Shown: piece by piece, positions 18,745 through 28,143 of the stretch
How positions within the stretch are numbered: the first letter of the stretch is position 1
Layout of the letters: the number at the start of each line of letters is the position of its first letter
Assembly (NCBI RefSeq): GCF_001007875.1
Contig: NZ_CP011412.1
Span: 3,596,001 to 3,660,000, forward strand
Origin: Sedimenticola thiotaurini
GTDB taxonomy: Bacteria > Pseudomonadota > Gammaproteobacteria > Chromatiales > Chromatiaceae
Direction of reading: 5' to 3'
DNA: 64,000 bases
Translations under genes and position numbers: made by a program
Notes under the pieces: generated by a model
The model's input: the letters and a program-made list of their open reading frames with translations, nothing else
The model's database searches: none
Told to the model about the DNA's origin: nothing

Positions 18745-19493
18745 ACACTGCCACCATGTCCCGTGAAGATGATGCCACTCCGCGCGCCGATTGCCGCAAC
18801 TGTCCACACCGGGATGACCGGCTGCAAAAGGGCCGTTGTCACCCGGGGGATGCCTGTGTCGGTGCCCCGAGTGGACGGCAGATTGCGCGCTTTTTCAAAA
18901 TCAATCCGGACCTGGCGGAGCAGTATGCCGGCGACCCGTTCTGGGAGCGCCGCGCCATTGCCGCCCGCTATCTGTCGATACAGCGTCTGTTACGGATGCT
19001 GGATGATCCCGATGAGGTAGTCAGGCGGGTGCTGGCTTATCGCCTGCCGGTGGAGTCCCTGGGCACCCTGGTCAATGACCCGGATCGGGAGGTGCGGGTA
19101 ACGGTGGCGGACCGTCTGCCGCCGGAGCAGCTGGAACAGCTGGCCCAGGACGAGGATTACCTGGTGCGGCAGTACGTGGCCCGGCGGCTCAAGACCGGAC
19201 GACTGTTCCGTCTGCTGCGGGATCCGGAGCGCGAAGTGCGCAAGACCGTGGCCAGCCGGCTGCCGGTGGAGAGTCTGGGACTGATGCGGGATGACAGCTC
19301 GTCCGAGATACGCCGTATCGTGGCCGCCCGGATCGAAGTCGACGCCCTGGGTCCCTTTTTGCAGGACAGTGACTGGCGGGTACGGCTGGTGGCCAGCCAA
19401 CGGGCACCGCTGGAACAGCTGGAAGCGCTGCGTGATGACCCCGATGAGGATGTACGGGCGGCGGTCAGAAAACGGTTCGAACAGTCCCGGTAA
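18741..19493 (+). CDS. lrv: LRV (leucine-rich repeat variant) FeS protein
   Basis: A 250-aa protein with an N-terminal cysteine cluster (CRNCPHR ... CHPGDAC, residues 17-39) of the LRV [4Fe-4S] type. After it come about eight 24-residue repeats with the pattern LxxLxxDPDxxVRxxVAxRL. The Azotobacter lrv gene sits at the same point, and that protein defined the LRV fold. A protein-interaction scaffold for nitrogenase assembly is a reasonable inference; no function is proven. Confidence 0.9.
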   Translation: MNTATMSREDDATPRADCRNCPHRDDRLQKGRCHPGDACVGAPSGRQIARFFKINPDLAEQYAGDPFWERRAIAARYLSIQRLLRMLDDPDEVVRRVLAYRLPVESLGTLVNDPDREVRVTVADRLPPEQLEQLAQDEDYLVRQYVARRLKTGRLFRLLRDPEREVRKTVASRLPVESLGLMRDDSSSEIRRIVAARIEVDALGPFLQDSDWRVRLVASQRAPLEQLEALRDDPDEDVRAAVRKRFEQSR

Positions 19494-19597
19494 CCTGGAC
19501 GTACCGGAAAAAAACTGCGCCTGGTCTACGGCGAATGACAATGGTCAGCGTCTCCGCAGGACCGGCTTGAACAAAACGAGTAAAGGTGGAAACCCTC

Positions 19598-20656
19598 ATG
19601 CATCCATTTGCACGCTTTATCCAGATTCTCGGCAAAGGACGCCAGGGCATGCGCGGACTGAGCCGCACGGAGGCCTACGAGGCGATGCGGATGATCGCCT
19701 GCTATGACGTGGAGCCGGAACAGCTGGGTGCCTTTCTGATGCTGATGCGGATCAAGGAGGAGAGTGCCGAAGAGGTGGCCGGTTTTACCCAGGCCCTGCG
19801 GGAAAGTTTTCACGTGGCGGAGTCGGCCTTCCAGCCCGCTATCGACTGGGCCGCCTATGCCGGTAAGAAACGGCAACTGCCCTGGTTCCTGCTGGCGGCC
19901 CTGATCCTGGCCGGTCGCGGCTACCCGGTGCTGATGCACGGGCTGCGGCGCGATGATGAACGGCTCTATGTGCCGGAGGCGCTGGAGGCGCTGGAGATTG
20001 AAACGGCCCGTTCCCTGGTGGATGCCCAGGAGCAGCTCCGGCTGCGGGGCTTCGCCTATCTGCCGATCAGCAAGTTCTCGCCACTCACCGCCGAGCTGAT
20101 CGAGACCCGTAACCTGTTTGGCCTGCGGCCGCCCCTGCATACCGTGGCGCGCATGCTCAATCCGCTCTCCGCACCGCTGTCGGTCATGGGGGTGTTCCAT
20201 CCCAACTTTGCCCCGATTCATCAACAGGCCGCCCTGCTGCTGGAGCAGCCCGCTGCCCTGATCTGCAAGGGTGACGGCGGCGAGTTGGAACGTATCCCGG
20301 ACCGTTCCGTGGAGCTGTTCGGAGTCAGTGACGGCGCAGCCTGGACCACCAGCTGGGAGCGGCTGATGCGTCCCGGTCAACTGGTGAAGCCGGAGCGCCT
20401 CAACCTCTATCACTTTATCCAGGTGTGGGAAGGTGAAACAGAGGACAGCTACGGGGAGCAGGCGGTGATCGGCACGCTGGCACTGCTGATCCGGGCACTG
20501 GGTCTGGAACTCACGCCGCTTGCGGCACACCAACTGGCGGAGAGCTGGTGGGTGCAGCGCCAGCAGCATCCGCTGCAGGTTCTGGAACGCCCGGCCGCAA
20601 CCTGCGCCTGTGCGCAGGCGGACAGCCCCCCGGCGGCAACCCCCTTGAGCGGCTGA
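19598..20656 (+). CDS. TrpD/YbiB-like glycosyltransferase-family protein
   Basis: A 352-aa protein of the anthranilate-phosphoribosyltransferase-like fold (YbiB/TrpD2 group): helical N-domain GLSRTEAYEAMRMI, then ALILAGRGYPVLMHGL and RNLFGLRPPLHTVARMLNPL. It is not part of a trp operon and the usual PRPP loop is poorly kept. TrpD2 proteins bind nucleic acid in some bacteria. ATG 19598 with AAAGGTGGA upstream is preferred to GTG 19586. Confidence 0.7.
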   Translation: MHPFARFIQILGKGRQGMRGLSRTEAYEAMRMIACYDVEPEQLGAFLMLMRIKEESAEEVAGFTQALRESFHVAESAFQPAIDWAAYAGKKRQLPWFLLAALILAGRGYPVLMHGLRRDDERLYVPEALEALEIETARSLVDAQEQLRLRGFAYLPISKFSPLTAELIETRNLFGLRPPLHTVARMLNPLSAPLSVMGVFHPNFAPIHQQAALLLEQPAALICKGDGGELERIPDRSVELFGVSDGAAWTTSWERLMRPGQLVKPERLNLYHFIQVWEGETEDSYGEQAVIGTLALLIRALGLELTPLAAHQLAESWWVQRQQHPLQVLERPAATCACAQADSPPAATPLSG

Positions 20657-20690
20657 GTTTCCATGCCAACAAAAAATTAAGGAATCTATC

Positions 20691-21638
20691 GTGAATACTC
20701 TGCTTAACCGCCCCGAACTGCTGGCGGAAATCTGTAGCGCGACGGACGCCGAACAGGGCGTGCCGACCCTGGAACAGAGCCTGCAACGCATTGAACCGAA
20801 AATCGGATTGCGACATGTGTTGACCCGGGGCAGCTGGCATCGACCCGGTGGGGTGGTGGATAAGGGATTGACCTCCATCAGCAGCAACCTGCGTCGCTGG
20901 GCCGAGCAGGAGTCGGCGGATGATGTGGATACCCTGATCGCCAATTATGCCGATGCCGACTATCTGGTCACCCGTCTGGCCGGCAAGACACACTACTTTA
21001 CAGCGGTTACCGGTGAGCGACCGGCGGACTTCATCCAGCTGGAGATCGAGCAGTTGCAGGAGGTGGTGGAGCGCCCGCTGGTGATTCCCGACTGGTATCC
21101 GGACAGTCTTGAAGAGTTCCTGGAGCCGGTTGATTATCCGCGCCTCAGCCCAACCCCGGTGGGGCCGCCCTTCTATCGATTCCGGCGCGTGACGCCCATC
21201 GCCCGACTGCTGGATGAGACAGCTGGCGAGCCGGGTTCATTTACCGCGCTGCGCCGTTTTCTTGATGACTGGGCACAAAGCAGCGCGGTGGAGGGTGGAC
21301 ACTTCTGCCGTCACTGGATACTGGCGTTGCGTGAATACATGGATCGGGACGGTGAGGTGCGCCAGACCGCCACCCCGGTCACCACCTTTAGCGGCAGCCT
21401 GCCGGATCTGCCCCCGGGTGAGCGCCTGGGTGGGGCCGAGCTGGCCAATGCCATTCACGCCTATGACCGGGTTGTCGGTTATCCCTTCGCCTGGTTCTTC
21501 CATATGCTCAGTCGTCAGGCGGAGAACTATCAGTTGGCCAGGGCGGTGCTACGGGATCTGATGGGAGCGTATGACTACTTGCCGGCACGGGACCTGAAAG
21601 TGCTGCGGCAGTGGGAGGCGCGCTCCTACGCCGTGTGA
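20691..21638 (+). CDS. Conserved nif-region protein of unknown function
   Basis: A 315-aa soluble protein that I do not match to a named domain. It is rich in Trp and acidic residues; blocks such as GLRHVLTRGSWHRPGG, VIPDWYPDSLEEFLEP and PTPVGPPFYRFRRV look conserved rather than random. There is no signal peptide or clear membrane helix. It follows the TrpD-like gene by 34 bases and ends the nifHDK unit, before the sigma-54 promoter of nifE. Confidence 0.65.
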   Translation: MNTLLNRPELLAEICSATDAEQGVPTLEQSLQRIEPKIGLRHVLTRGSWHRPGGVVDKGLTSISSNLRRWAEQESADDVDTLIANYADADYLVTRLAGKTHYFTAVTGERPADFIQLEIEQLQEVVERPLVIPDWYPDSLEEFLEPVDYPRLSPTPVGPPFYRFRRVTPIARLLDETAGEPGSFTALRRFLDDWAQSSAVEGGHFCRHWILALREYMDRDGEVRQTATPVTTFSGSLPDLPPGERLGGAELANAIHAYDRVVGYPFAWFFHMLSRQAENYQLARAVLRDLMGAYDYLPARDLKVLRQWEARSYAV

Positions 21639-21656
21639 TCCGTGGGCGGTTGCCGC

Positions 21657-21679
21657 GTGGGCATAAACACCATGCCCAC
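21657..21679 (+). repeat. Third copy of GTGGGCAT hairpin
   Basis: GTGGGCAT-N7-ATGCCCAC followed by CCTACCGGGG. This is the inverted form of the GGTAGGGTGGGCAT repeat seen twice near 10.2 kb. It lies just past the preceding CDS and could act as a 3' end stabiliser. Confidence 0.7.
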
Positions 21680-21744
21680 CCTACCGGGGAGTTGGGGAAT
21701 CTGTATGGGTGCCTTGGTCGCAGAACCGCCAATCGTTTTCTGAT

Positions 21745-21821
21745 TGTCGTGTTTGCGACAAAGACAAAATGACGGAAAATCCTTATAAAACAATAAAATA
21801 ACGAATGGCATGTCGCTTGCA
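21745..21821 (+). promoter_or_regulatory. NifA/sigma-54 promoter of nifENX
   Basis: A perfect NifA site TGT-N10-ACA (21745-21760, within TGTCGTGTTTGCGACA) and a -24/-12 element TGGCAT-GTCGC-TTGCA (21806-21821), 41 bases before the nifE ATG. Because the element overlaps an upstream in-frame ATG, that ATG cannot be the start. Confidence 0.9.
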
Positions 21822-21861
21822 ATGGTCTCTGGCAGGGAAGCATAGAGAGCCGTATCAGACC

Positions 21862-23295
21862 ATGAAACAGAAAGATATCGCTGCGCTGCTGGACGAACCG
21901 GCCTGCGCCCACAACAAGAAATCCAAATCGGGTTGTGCCAAGCCGAAACCGGGCGCCACTGCTGGTGGTTGTGCCTTTGACGGCGCCCAGATCGCCCTGC
22001 TGCCGATCGCCGACGTGGCCCACATCGTCCACGGCTCCATCGCCTGTGCCGGTAGCTCCTGGGATAACCGGGGCACCCGCTCCAGCGGCTCGCGGCTGTT
22101 CCGTATCGGTATGACCACGGACCTGACCGAGCAGGATGTGATCATGGGACGGGGTGAAAAGCGCCTGTTCCACTCCATCAAGCAGGCAATCGAGAGCTAC
22201 CAGCCGGCGGCGGTGTTCGTCTACAACACCTGTGTGCCGGCCCTGATCGGCGATGATGTGGAGGCGGTCTGCAAGGCGGCCACCGAACGCTGGGGCACCC
22301 CGGTGGTGCCGGTGGATGCGGCCGGCTTCTATGGCACCAAGAACCTGGGTAACCGGATCGCCGGCGAGACCATGGTGAAATATGTCTGTGGTACCCGTGA
22401 ACCGGATCCCCTGCCGGCGGCGCAGCAGCGTCCCGGTATTCAGGTGCACGATATCTGCCTGGTCGGCGAATACAACATCGCCGGTGAACTGTGGCATATC
22501 CTGCCGCTGCTGGATGAGCTGGGGCTGCGGGTGCTCTGCACCCTGTCCGGCGATGCCCGTTACCGGGAGGTGCAGACCATGCACCGGTCCGAGGTCAATA
22601 TGATGGTCTGCTCCAAGGCGATGATCAATGTCGCCCGCAAACTGCAGGAGGCCTACGGTACTCCCTGGTTCGAAGGGAGTTTCTACGGTGTGCAGGATGT
22701 CTCTCAAGCCCTGCGCGATTTTGCCCGGCGGATTCCGGACCCGGATCTGTACGCCCGAACCGAATTATTGATCGAGCGGGAAGAGGCGCGCATCAGCCGT
22801 CAGCTGGCCCCCTGGCGGGAGAAGCTGAAGGGCAAGAAGGTGCTGCTCTATACCGGCGGGGTCAAATCCTGGTCAGTGGTGGCGGCACTGCAGGATCTGG
22901 GCATGCAGGTGGTCGCTACCGGCACCAAGAAATCCACTGAAGAGGACAAGGCGCGCATCCGTGAACTGATGGGTGGCGAAGCGCTGATGCTGGAGGACGG
23001 CAATCCCCGGGCGCTGCTCGATATTGTGCGGGACCAGCAGGTGGATGTGCTGATCGCCGGTGGACGCAACATGTATACCGCCCTGAAGGCGCGGGTTCCC
23101 TTCCTGGATATCAACCAGGAACGGGACTTCGGTTATGCCGGCTATGAGGGGATGCTGGAGCTGGCCCGTCAGCTGGTGGTCACGATCAACAGCCCGATCT
23201 GGCAGGCGGTGCGCCGACCCGCGCCCTGGGTGAGCCGGGACCCTTTGTCCAGCGGACAAAGAAAGCCTGTCGAACAAGGAGTCACCCATGGTTGA
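21862..23295 (+). CDS. nifE: NifE, FeMo-co scaffold alpha subunit
   Basis: A 477-aa paralogue of NifD that, with NifN, forms the scaffold on which NifB-co is converted to FeMo-co. Cluster-ligand cysteines are Cys37 (GGCAFDGAQ) and Cys62 (SIACAGSSW), with a third in [11 protein letters not shown]. Start ATG 21862 lies downstream of the -12 box. The stop overlaps nifN by 8 bases. Confidence 0.97.
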   Translation: MKQKDIAALLDEPACAHNKKSKSGCAKPKPGATAGGCAFDGAQIALLPIADVAHIVHGSIACAGSSWDNRGTRSSGSRLFRIGMTTDLTEQDVIMGRGEKRLFHSIKQAIESYQPAAVFVYNTCVPALIGDDVEAVCKAATERWGTPVVPVDAAGFYGTKNLGNRIAGETMVKYVCGTREPDPLPAAQQRPGIQVHDICLVGEYNIAGELWHILPLLDELGLRVLCTLSGDARYREVQTMHRSEVNMMVCSKAMINVARKLQEAYGTPWFEGSFYGVQDVSQALRDFARRIPDPDLYARTELLIEREEARISRQLAPWREKLKGKKVLLYTGGVKSWSVVAALQDLGMQVVATGTKKSTEEDKARIRELMGGEALMLEDGNPRALLDIVRDQQVDVLIAGGRNMYTALKARVPFLDINQERDFGYAGYEGMLELARQLVVTINSPIWQAVRRPAPWVSRDPLSSGQRKPVEQGVTHG

Positions 23296-24691
23296 GATCA
23301 TCAAACGCAACAAGGCCCTGTCGGTCAGCCCGCTCAAGGCGAGTCAGACCATCGGCGCGGCACTGGCCTTTCTCGGCTTTCGCCGCGCCATTCCCATGCT
23401 GCACGGCTCCCAGGGTTGCACCGCGTTCGGCAAGGTGTTCTTCGTGCGCCACTTCCGGGAGCCGATTCCCTTGCAGACCACGGCCATGGACCAGGTAACC
23501 ACGGTGATGGGTTCCGAGGATAGTGTGGTGGAGGGTCTGCGCACCATCGCCGAGAAGCAGCGGCCCGCACTGATCGGGGTGCCGAGCACCGGGCTGTCGG
23601 AGACCCAGGGCAGCGATGTACCGATGGCGGTCAGGCAGTTTCGGCAGCAATATCCCGAGTTCGGGGATACCGCGGTGGTGGCGGTCTCCACCCCCGACTA
23701 CAGCGGTTGTCTGGAGAGCGGTTTCAGCAAGGCGGTGGAGGCGATTATCCGGGAGTTGGTGCCCGCAGCGGAGGACGCCGGTACTCAACCGGGTCGACGC
23801 CGCCACCAGGTCAACGTACTGGTGGGCGCCAGCCTGACCCCCGGTGACCTGGAGGAGTTGAAGGAGATAATCGAGGCGTTTGGCCTGCGTCCGGTGGTGC
23901 TGCCGGATCTCTCTGACTCCCTGGATGGACACCTGGATGCAGCCGATTTTTCGCCCCTGACCATCGGTGGCAGCGAGCTTTCCGAGTTGCAGACCCTGGG
24001 GGATGGGGTGGCCACCCTGGTGATCGGTCGTTCGATGGAGAAGGCGGCCGACCTGCTGCAGCAGCGCACGGGAGTGCCCGATTACCGGTTTGATCATCTG
24101 ATGGGACTGGAGGCGGTGGACGCCCTGGTGGACACCCTGCAAACCATCTCCGCCGAGCCGGTCCCGCCAAAGCTGGAGCGCCAGCGCGCCCAGTTGCAGG
24201 ACGCCATGCTCGACTGCCATTTCATGCTCGGACTGTCCCGCTTTGCGGTGGCGGCCGATCCTGATCTGTTGACCGCCTTCAGCCAGTTACTGGCCGGGGT
24301 CGGTGCGGAAATCGTGGCGGCGGTTTCACCGGTCAATGCACCGGTACTGAAACAGGTGACGGCCTCCACGGTGAAGATCGGTGATCTGGAGGATCTGGAA
24401 CAGCTGGCGCGCAGCGGTGCTGCCGAAGTGCTGATCTGTAACTCCCACGGTGCGGAGAGCGCCGCCCGGTTGGGCATTCCCCTGTTGCGGGCCGGCTTCC
24501 CCCAATACGACACTCTGGGTGGCTACCAGAAGACCTGGATCGGCTATCGCGGCACGCGGCAGAGCCTGTTTGACCTGGCCAATATGCTGTTGTCCCTGGA
24601 GAAAGGGGAGATCCATCCCTATCACTCCATCTATTCACAAAAACCGGAGGTGGCCCATGACGCTACAGCGGCGACTGCAGCTGGTGGGTAA
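23288..24691 (+). CDS. nifN: NifN, FeMo-co scaffold beta subunit
   Basis: A 467-aa NifK paralogue, partner of NifE in a NifE2N2 scaffold. [20 protein letters not shown] corresponds to the NifK Cys95 region, and the N-terminal extension is short, as usual in NifN. ATG 23288 follows an AAGGAG site inside the end of nifE. It overlaps nifX by 35 bases. Confidence 0.96.
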   Translation: MVEIIKRNKALSVSPLKASQTIGAALAFLGFRRAIPMLHGSQGCTAFGKVFFVRHFREPIPLQTTAMDQVTTVMGSEDSVVEGLRTIAEKQRPALIGVPSTGLSETQGSDVPMAVRQFRQQYPEFGDTAVVAVSTPDYSGCLESGFSKAVEAIIRELVPAAEDAGTQPGRRRHQVNVLVGASLTPGDLEELKEIIEAFGLRPVVLPDLSDSLDGHLDAADFSPLTIGGSELSELQTLGDGVATLVIGRSMEKAADLLQQRTGVPDYRFDHLMGLEAVDALVDTLQTISAEPVPPKLERQRAQLQDAMLDCHFMLGLSRFAVAADPDLLTAFSQLLAGVGAEIVAAVSPVNAPVLKQVTASTVKIGDLEDLEQLARSGAAEVLICNSHGAESAARLGIPLLRAGFPQYDTLGGYQKTWIGYRGTRQSLFDLANMLLSLEKGEIHPYHSIYSQKPEVAHDATAATAAGG

Positions 24692-25142
24692 CAACAGCGA
24701 TACCCAGTGGATTGACACGGCCCTGAAAGTGGCCTTTGCCACCGGCGACATGAGTCATGTTGACCAGCACTTCGGGGCGGCCCGGTCGTTTGCCATCTAT
24801 GCGGTGAATCAGCAGCACGCCTGCCTGGTGTCGGCCTGTGAATTCGGTGAACTGGACATGGACGGGAACGAGGACAAGCTGGCGGAGAAGATAGCGGCGC
24901 TGGATGGCTGTATCGCCGTCTACAGCCAGGCGGTCGGTGCCTCGGCCATCGGTCAACTCAAGGCCCGGGGCATCCAGCCGGTCAAGGTATCCCCCGGTGC
25001 GGTGATCAGTGAGCTGGTGGAATCCCTGCAGGAGGAGTTGCGTCAGGGGCCGGGCAGTTGGCTGGCCAAGGCTATCGCCAGCACCCTGCCGGCGGACCCG
25101 AACCGGTTTGATGTGATGGAGAACGAGGGCTGGGAGGAGTAG
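24657..25142 (+). CDS. nifX: NifX, FeMo-co precursor carrier
   Basis: A 161-aa NifX that shuttles NifB-co or the VK cluster between NifB and NifEN. The core [19 protein letters not shown] near residue 25 and [19 protein letters not shown] near residue 105 are family hallmarks. The correct start is ATG 24657, inside the 3' end of nifN, with a CGGAGG site. Confidence 0.94.
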   Translation: MTLQRRLQLVGNNSDTQWIDTALKVAFATGDMSHVDQHFGAARSFAIYAVNQQHACLVSACEFGELDMDGNEDKLAEKIAALDGCIAVYSQAVGASAIGQLKARGIQPVKVSPGAVISELVESLQEELRQGPGSWLAKAIASTLPADPNRFDVMENEGWEE

Positions 25143-25161
25143 ACCGGCCCCGGGACAAGTG

Positions 25162-25659
25162 ATGACGATGATAGAGCAGACCGGCATTGTGATAGATACG
25201 GACGCGACCAGTCTGTGGGTGGAGACCCGCGCCGTCAGTGGCTGTTCCAGCTGCAGCAGTGCTGCCGGCAGTTGCAGTACCGCGGCGGTGTCGAAACTGT
25301 TTGCCGAACGGCGGGTCCGTTTGCGGCTGCCCAACAGCCTGGCCGCCCGAACCGGCGACCGGGTGGTAGTTGGGGTGCCGGAGGCGGTACTGGTGCGGGC
25401 CGCCCTGTGGGCCTATCTGCTGCCCCTGCTGCTGTTAATCGGTGCCGCCTGGACTGCACAGCAGCTGGGTGGCAGCGAGTTGATACAGGGCTCGGCGGCA
25501 TTGGTCGGGCTGGTGGCCGGTTTTATCTGGCTGCGCAGGATCAATCGGGGGACGGGCGGCCAGGACCCGATCCAGCCCCGACTGTTACGTTTTGCGGGTC
25601 AGGTAACGGCATTGAGCGTGCCGGCGCCATCCCGTCCGGACAGCAGCACAACGGTTTGA
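25162..25659 (+). CDS. RseC/SoxR-reducing system family membrane protein
   Basis: A 165-aa RseC-like protein with four N-terminal cysteines in CSSCSSAAGSC and two adjacent membrane helices (LLPLLLLIGAAWTA and ALVGLVAGFIWL). RseC proteins accompany Rnf/Rsx electron-transport complexes. Here one stands alone inside the nifENX unit with no rnf gene in view, which suggests membrane redox input to nitrogenase. The start could be ATG 25162 or 25168. Confidence 0.8.
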   Translation: MTMIEQTGIVIDTDATSLWVETRAVSGCSSCSSAAGSCSTAAVSKLFAERRVRLRLPNSLAARTGDRVVVGVPEAVLVRAALWAYLLPLLLLIGAAWTAQQLGGSELIQGSAALVGLVAGFIWLRRINRGTGGQDPIQPRLLRFAGQVTALSVPAPSRPDSSTTV

Positions 25660-25695
25660 ATCACAGATAAATCTTGAATGACAGGAGCAGAGAAA

Positions 25696-26169
25696 ATGAG
25701 CGAAGCGGTATTGGCTATCAGTAGCGAGGATCCGGTCCTGGAGACCGACTTTGCCAAGGAGATGGTGCGCCAGATGCGTGCCATCGACACCTACGGCACC
25801 TACGACAACTGGCCGGTGGAAAAAATTCTTGAGCCTTTTGTTCTGACCAAGGAGAAGAAGCGGGAGATCCCGGTGGTGGGTGATCCGGACGAAATTGTTA
25901 TGGCCCGGGTGCGGGCATTTTACAACGCCATCTCGGCCCTGATTGAGAAAGAGTGCGGCCTGATGGCAGTACCCATGCTTAACCTGACCCACGAAGGGTT
26001 CGGTCGCGCCGTGATCACCGTCGGCAAGCTGGTGGTGATGGACAAGACACTGCGGGATGTACACCGGTTCGGTTTTCCCTCTTTGTCGAAAATGAAAGAC
26101 GAGGGCGACAAGCTGCTGGCGGTGGCCCTGGAGATTATCGGCCTGTACCCGAAAGTGGCCGGCCTTTAG
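25696..26169 (+). CDS. NifX-associated protein (DUF269)
   Basis: A 157-aa DUF269 protein (Azotobacter orf5 position). EMVRQMRAIDTYGTYDNW near residue 25 and the C-terminal FGRAVITVGKLVVMDKTLRD match the family. The function is unknown but it always travels with nifX. ATG 25696 is chosen because ACAGGAG lies 8 bases upstream; an upstream ATG at 25678 lacks such a site. Confidence 0.92.
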   Translation: MSEAVLAISSEDPVLETDFAKEMVRQMRAIDTYGTYDNWPVEKILEPFVLTKEKKREIPVVGDPDEIVMARVRAFYNAISALIEKECGLMAVPMLNLTHEGFGRAVITVGKLVVMDKTLRDVHRFGFPSLSKMKDEGDKLLAVALEIIGLYPKVAGL

Positions 26170-26222
26170 TGGCGCAGGGCCGGGATTGCCCTCCCGGCCA
26201 TGAAGATCAGAGGAGAAATCGG

Positions 26223-26438
26223 ATGAGTCCGGAAGAGTTGAAAGGTATGCAGAAAGCCGTCCGAAGGGCGAAACGCATTGCCACCGAGCGGGCCGGGGAA
26301 TTGCACGATCTGGTGGAGGATCGGCTGCCCGCCGCCTACCAGGATATACCGGCCCTGGCCCAGGCGACTTACGATGCCTGCAAGGCCTGGGACGAGGCGA
26401 ATGCCGCCCTGGCGGCGCTGGAAGCGGAATCGAGTTGA
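26223..26438 (+). CDS. CCE_0567-family (DUF683) nif protein
   Basis: A 71-aa all-helical protein of the DUF683/CCE_0567 family, which forms small metal-binding helical bundles (Azotobacter orf6 position). MSPEELKGMQKAVRRAK is the typical N-terminus. AGAGGAG precedes the ATG. It is tightly packed between DUF269 and fdxB, the standard nif order. Confidence 0.9.
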   Translation: MSPEELKGMQKAVRRAKRIATERAGELHDLVEDRLPAAYQDIPALAQATYDACKAWDEANAALAALEAESS

Positions 26439-26448
26439 GGAGTTCACG

Positions 26449-26781
26449 ATGCAACTGATAACTGGAGTTACCCGGGGTGGGGAGCCCTACACCCCGGCTT
26501 TCGTGATGGCGATCGAGCAGGCCAACTGTATCGGCTGCGGACGCTGCTTCAAAGTGTGCCCCCGGGAGGTGTTCGACCTGGTGGAACGGGAAGCGCTGGA
26601 TGGCCTGGAGGCGGACGATTACGACGACGATGATTATGGGGATGACGATGACGGCTTCTCCGATGATACGGCCATGGTGATGAGTCTGAAAAACAGCCTG
26701 GATTGCATCGGCTGCGGCTCCTGTGCCCGGATCTGCCCGAAGAACTGTTTCACCCATGAGGCGCAGCCCCTGCAGGCTTGA
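26449..26781 (+). CDS. fdxB: FdxB, ferredoxin III
   Basis: A 110-aa nif-specific 2[4Fe-4S] ferredoxin: CIGCGRCFKVC near residue 27 and CIGCGSCARIC near residue 84. Between the two motifs lies a strikingly acidic loop (EADDYDDDDYGDDDDGF), longer than in ordinary ferredoxins. It probably feeds electrons to FeMo-co synthesis or nitrogenase. TTGAGGAG precedes the ATG. Confidence 0.94.
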   Translation: MQLITGVTRGGEPYTPAFVMAIEQANCIGCGRCFKVCPREVFDLVEREALDGLEADDYDDDDYGDDDDGFSDDTAMVMSLKNSLDCIGCGSCARICPKNCFTHEAQPLQA

Positions 26782-26791
26782 GGAAAAGAGC

Positions 26792-27118
26792 ATGGCAAAA
26801 CCGGAAAAGCATGTATTCATCTGTACCCAGAACCGCCCCCTGGGCCATCCCCGGCCCGCCTGTGGCCAGAAAAACTGCGGCGAGGTGGCGGATGAGTTTT
26901 TCTGGCATCTGCAGCAGCGGCAGTTGTTCGACAAGGTCCGGGTGACTACCGCTGGCTGTCTTGGCCCCTGCGGTGAAGGCCCGTCGGTACTGGTCTATCC
27001 GGAAGGTGTGATGTATGGCGGCGTACGCAAGGAGGACGTGGCGGTGATTTTCGATGAGCACCTGGAGAACGATCAGCCGGTTGATCGTCTGCGGGTCCCA
27101 GCGGAGTTCTGGGGATAG
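26792..27118 (+). CDS. FeSI-type thioredoxin-like [2Fe-2S] ferredoxin
   Basis: A 108-aa thioredoxin-fold [2Fe-2S] ferredoxin resembling Azotobacter FeSI (Shethna protein I). The N-terminal FICTQNRPLGHPRPAC and the later TTAGCLGPCGEGP supply the cluster cysteines. It is in the same position as in the Azotobacter major nif cluster. TGAGGAAAAGAG precedes the ATG. Confidence 0.9.
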   Translation: MAKPEKHVFICTQNRPLGHPRPACGQKNCGEVADEFFWHLQQRQLFDKVRVTTAGCLGPCGEGPSVLVYPEGVMYGGVRKEDVAVIFDEHLENDQPVDRLRVPAEFWG

Positions 27119-27124
27119 GGCAAG

Positions 27125-27547
27125 GTGTCCAACTCATCCTCTAAATTGCCGGAACTGGCGCCGGTGGGCGGCATGAGCGCGGCTGTTTCATCCCGTTATG
27201 AGGCACTGCGTGAACTGTCCGGGCAGATCCATGATCGGTTGGGGGATGAACTGTGGCGCCACGGTTTCGCCTCCGACCAGATCACCCTGCTGCCGCCGCC
27301 GCTGGCCAACTACGGCCTGGATAGGGACAGCTTCACGGGTGCCCCGGCGCTGGTGGGGCGCTGGCTGGACAGCCAGGGTCGCCGCCGGGGCAGCCTGGTT
27401 TTTCATGCCGACGGCAGTTTCTTCGTGGAGCAGGACATCCTCCAGCCCCATCCCCGCAGACCGGGCTGGTTCGTGGAGGCCATTACCGCCTGGGGACGGG
27501 AGTTGACCATCCAGACCGAACTCCGACTGCTGCCCATGCCGGAGTAG
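27125..27547 (+). CDS. Hypothetical protein at end of nifENX unit
   Basis: A 140-aa soluble protein, six bases after the FeSI-like gene, starting at GTG 27125 with a poor ribosome site and thus probably coupled. No known domain is recognised. The C-terminal half (GSLVFHADGSFFVEQDI) looks like a small beta-rich fold. It closes the unit before the next NifA promoter. Confidence 0.6.
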   Translation: MSNSSSKLPELAPVGGMSAAVSSRYEALRELSGQIHDRLGDELWRHGFASDQITLLPPPLANYGLDRDSFTGAPALVGRWLDSQGRRRGSLVFHADGSFFVEQDILQPHPRRPGWFVEAITAWGRELTIQTELRLLPMPE

Positions 27548-27654
27548 TCTCTCCCCCGCTGGAGGCCGCACATCCTGTGCGCCCCATGTTAAAAGTTTCC
27601 CCCTGTCAGCCCGGTTCATCCAGCCTTTCCGACACCCTTCAATCCCCGCTGCAT

Positions 27655-27752
27655 TGTCGTGATTGCGACAATCCCTACAGTCCGCAGAATCTGAAAATAA
27701 CTATAAAAATCAATGGCTAATGTTTTTTTATTGGCGTGGCACAGCCCTTGCA
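27655..27752 (+). promoter_or_regulatory. NifA/sigma-54 promoter of iscA-nifUS
   Basis: A perfect NifA site TGT-N10-ACA at 27655-27670 within the 18-nt near-palindrome TTGTCGTGATTGCGACAA, and a -24/-12 element TGGCAC-AGCCC-TTGCA at 27737-27752. The ATG of the IscA gene is 50 bases past the -12 box. Confidence 0.92.
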
Positions 27753-27801
27753 ACCGCTCTTTCTGAAGCGAAACCAAACACATTTGTCACGGGAGTTTGC
27801 C

Positions 27802-28125
27802 ATGTTGACACTGACGGAAAGTGCCCAGAAGGCCATAGGCCGTTTTATCAAAGGTTCCGATAGTCCGGTAGCGGGATTGCGCATCGCGGTTACCGGGGGT
27901 GGTTGTTCGGGGATGCAGTACGGCATGACCCTGGAAGCGTCCCGGAGTCCTGAGGACACCGTGGTGGAGTCGGGCGGGCTGAAGATCTTTGTCGATCCCT
28001 ACAGTGCGCCCCTGTTGCAGGGTGTGACGGTGGATTTCGTCGACAGCATGGAGGGTAGCGGCTTCCGCTTCGACAACCCCAACGCCAGTGCCAGCTGCGG
28101 TTGTGGCAACTCATTTTCAGCCTGA
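27802..28125 (+). CDS. IscA-nif, A-type Fe-S carrier
   Basis: A 107-aa A-type carrier with the three conserved cysteines (GGGCSGMQYG near residue 36 and the C-terminal SCGCGNSF). It delivers Fe-S clusters made by NifU/NifS to nitrogenase proteins. ATG 27802 with GGGAG upstream is chosen; the frame opens earlier at 27736, across the -24/-12 box, so that start is excluded. Confidence 0.94.
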   Translation: MLTLTESAQKAIGRFIKGSDSPVAGLRIAVTGGGCSGMQYGMTLEASRSPEDTVVESGGLKIFVDPYSAPLLQGVTVDFVDSMEGSGFRFDNPNASASCGCGNSFSA

Positions 28126-28143
28126 TGCATCGGGAGAACAGTC

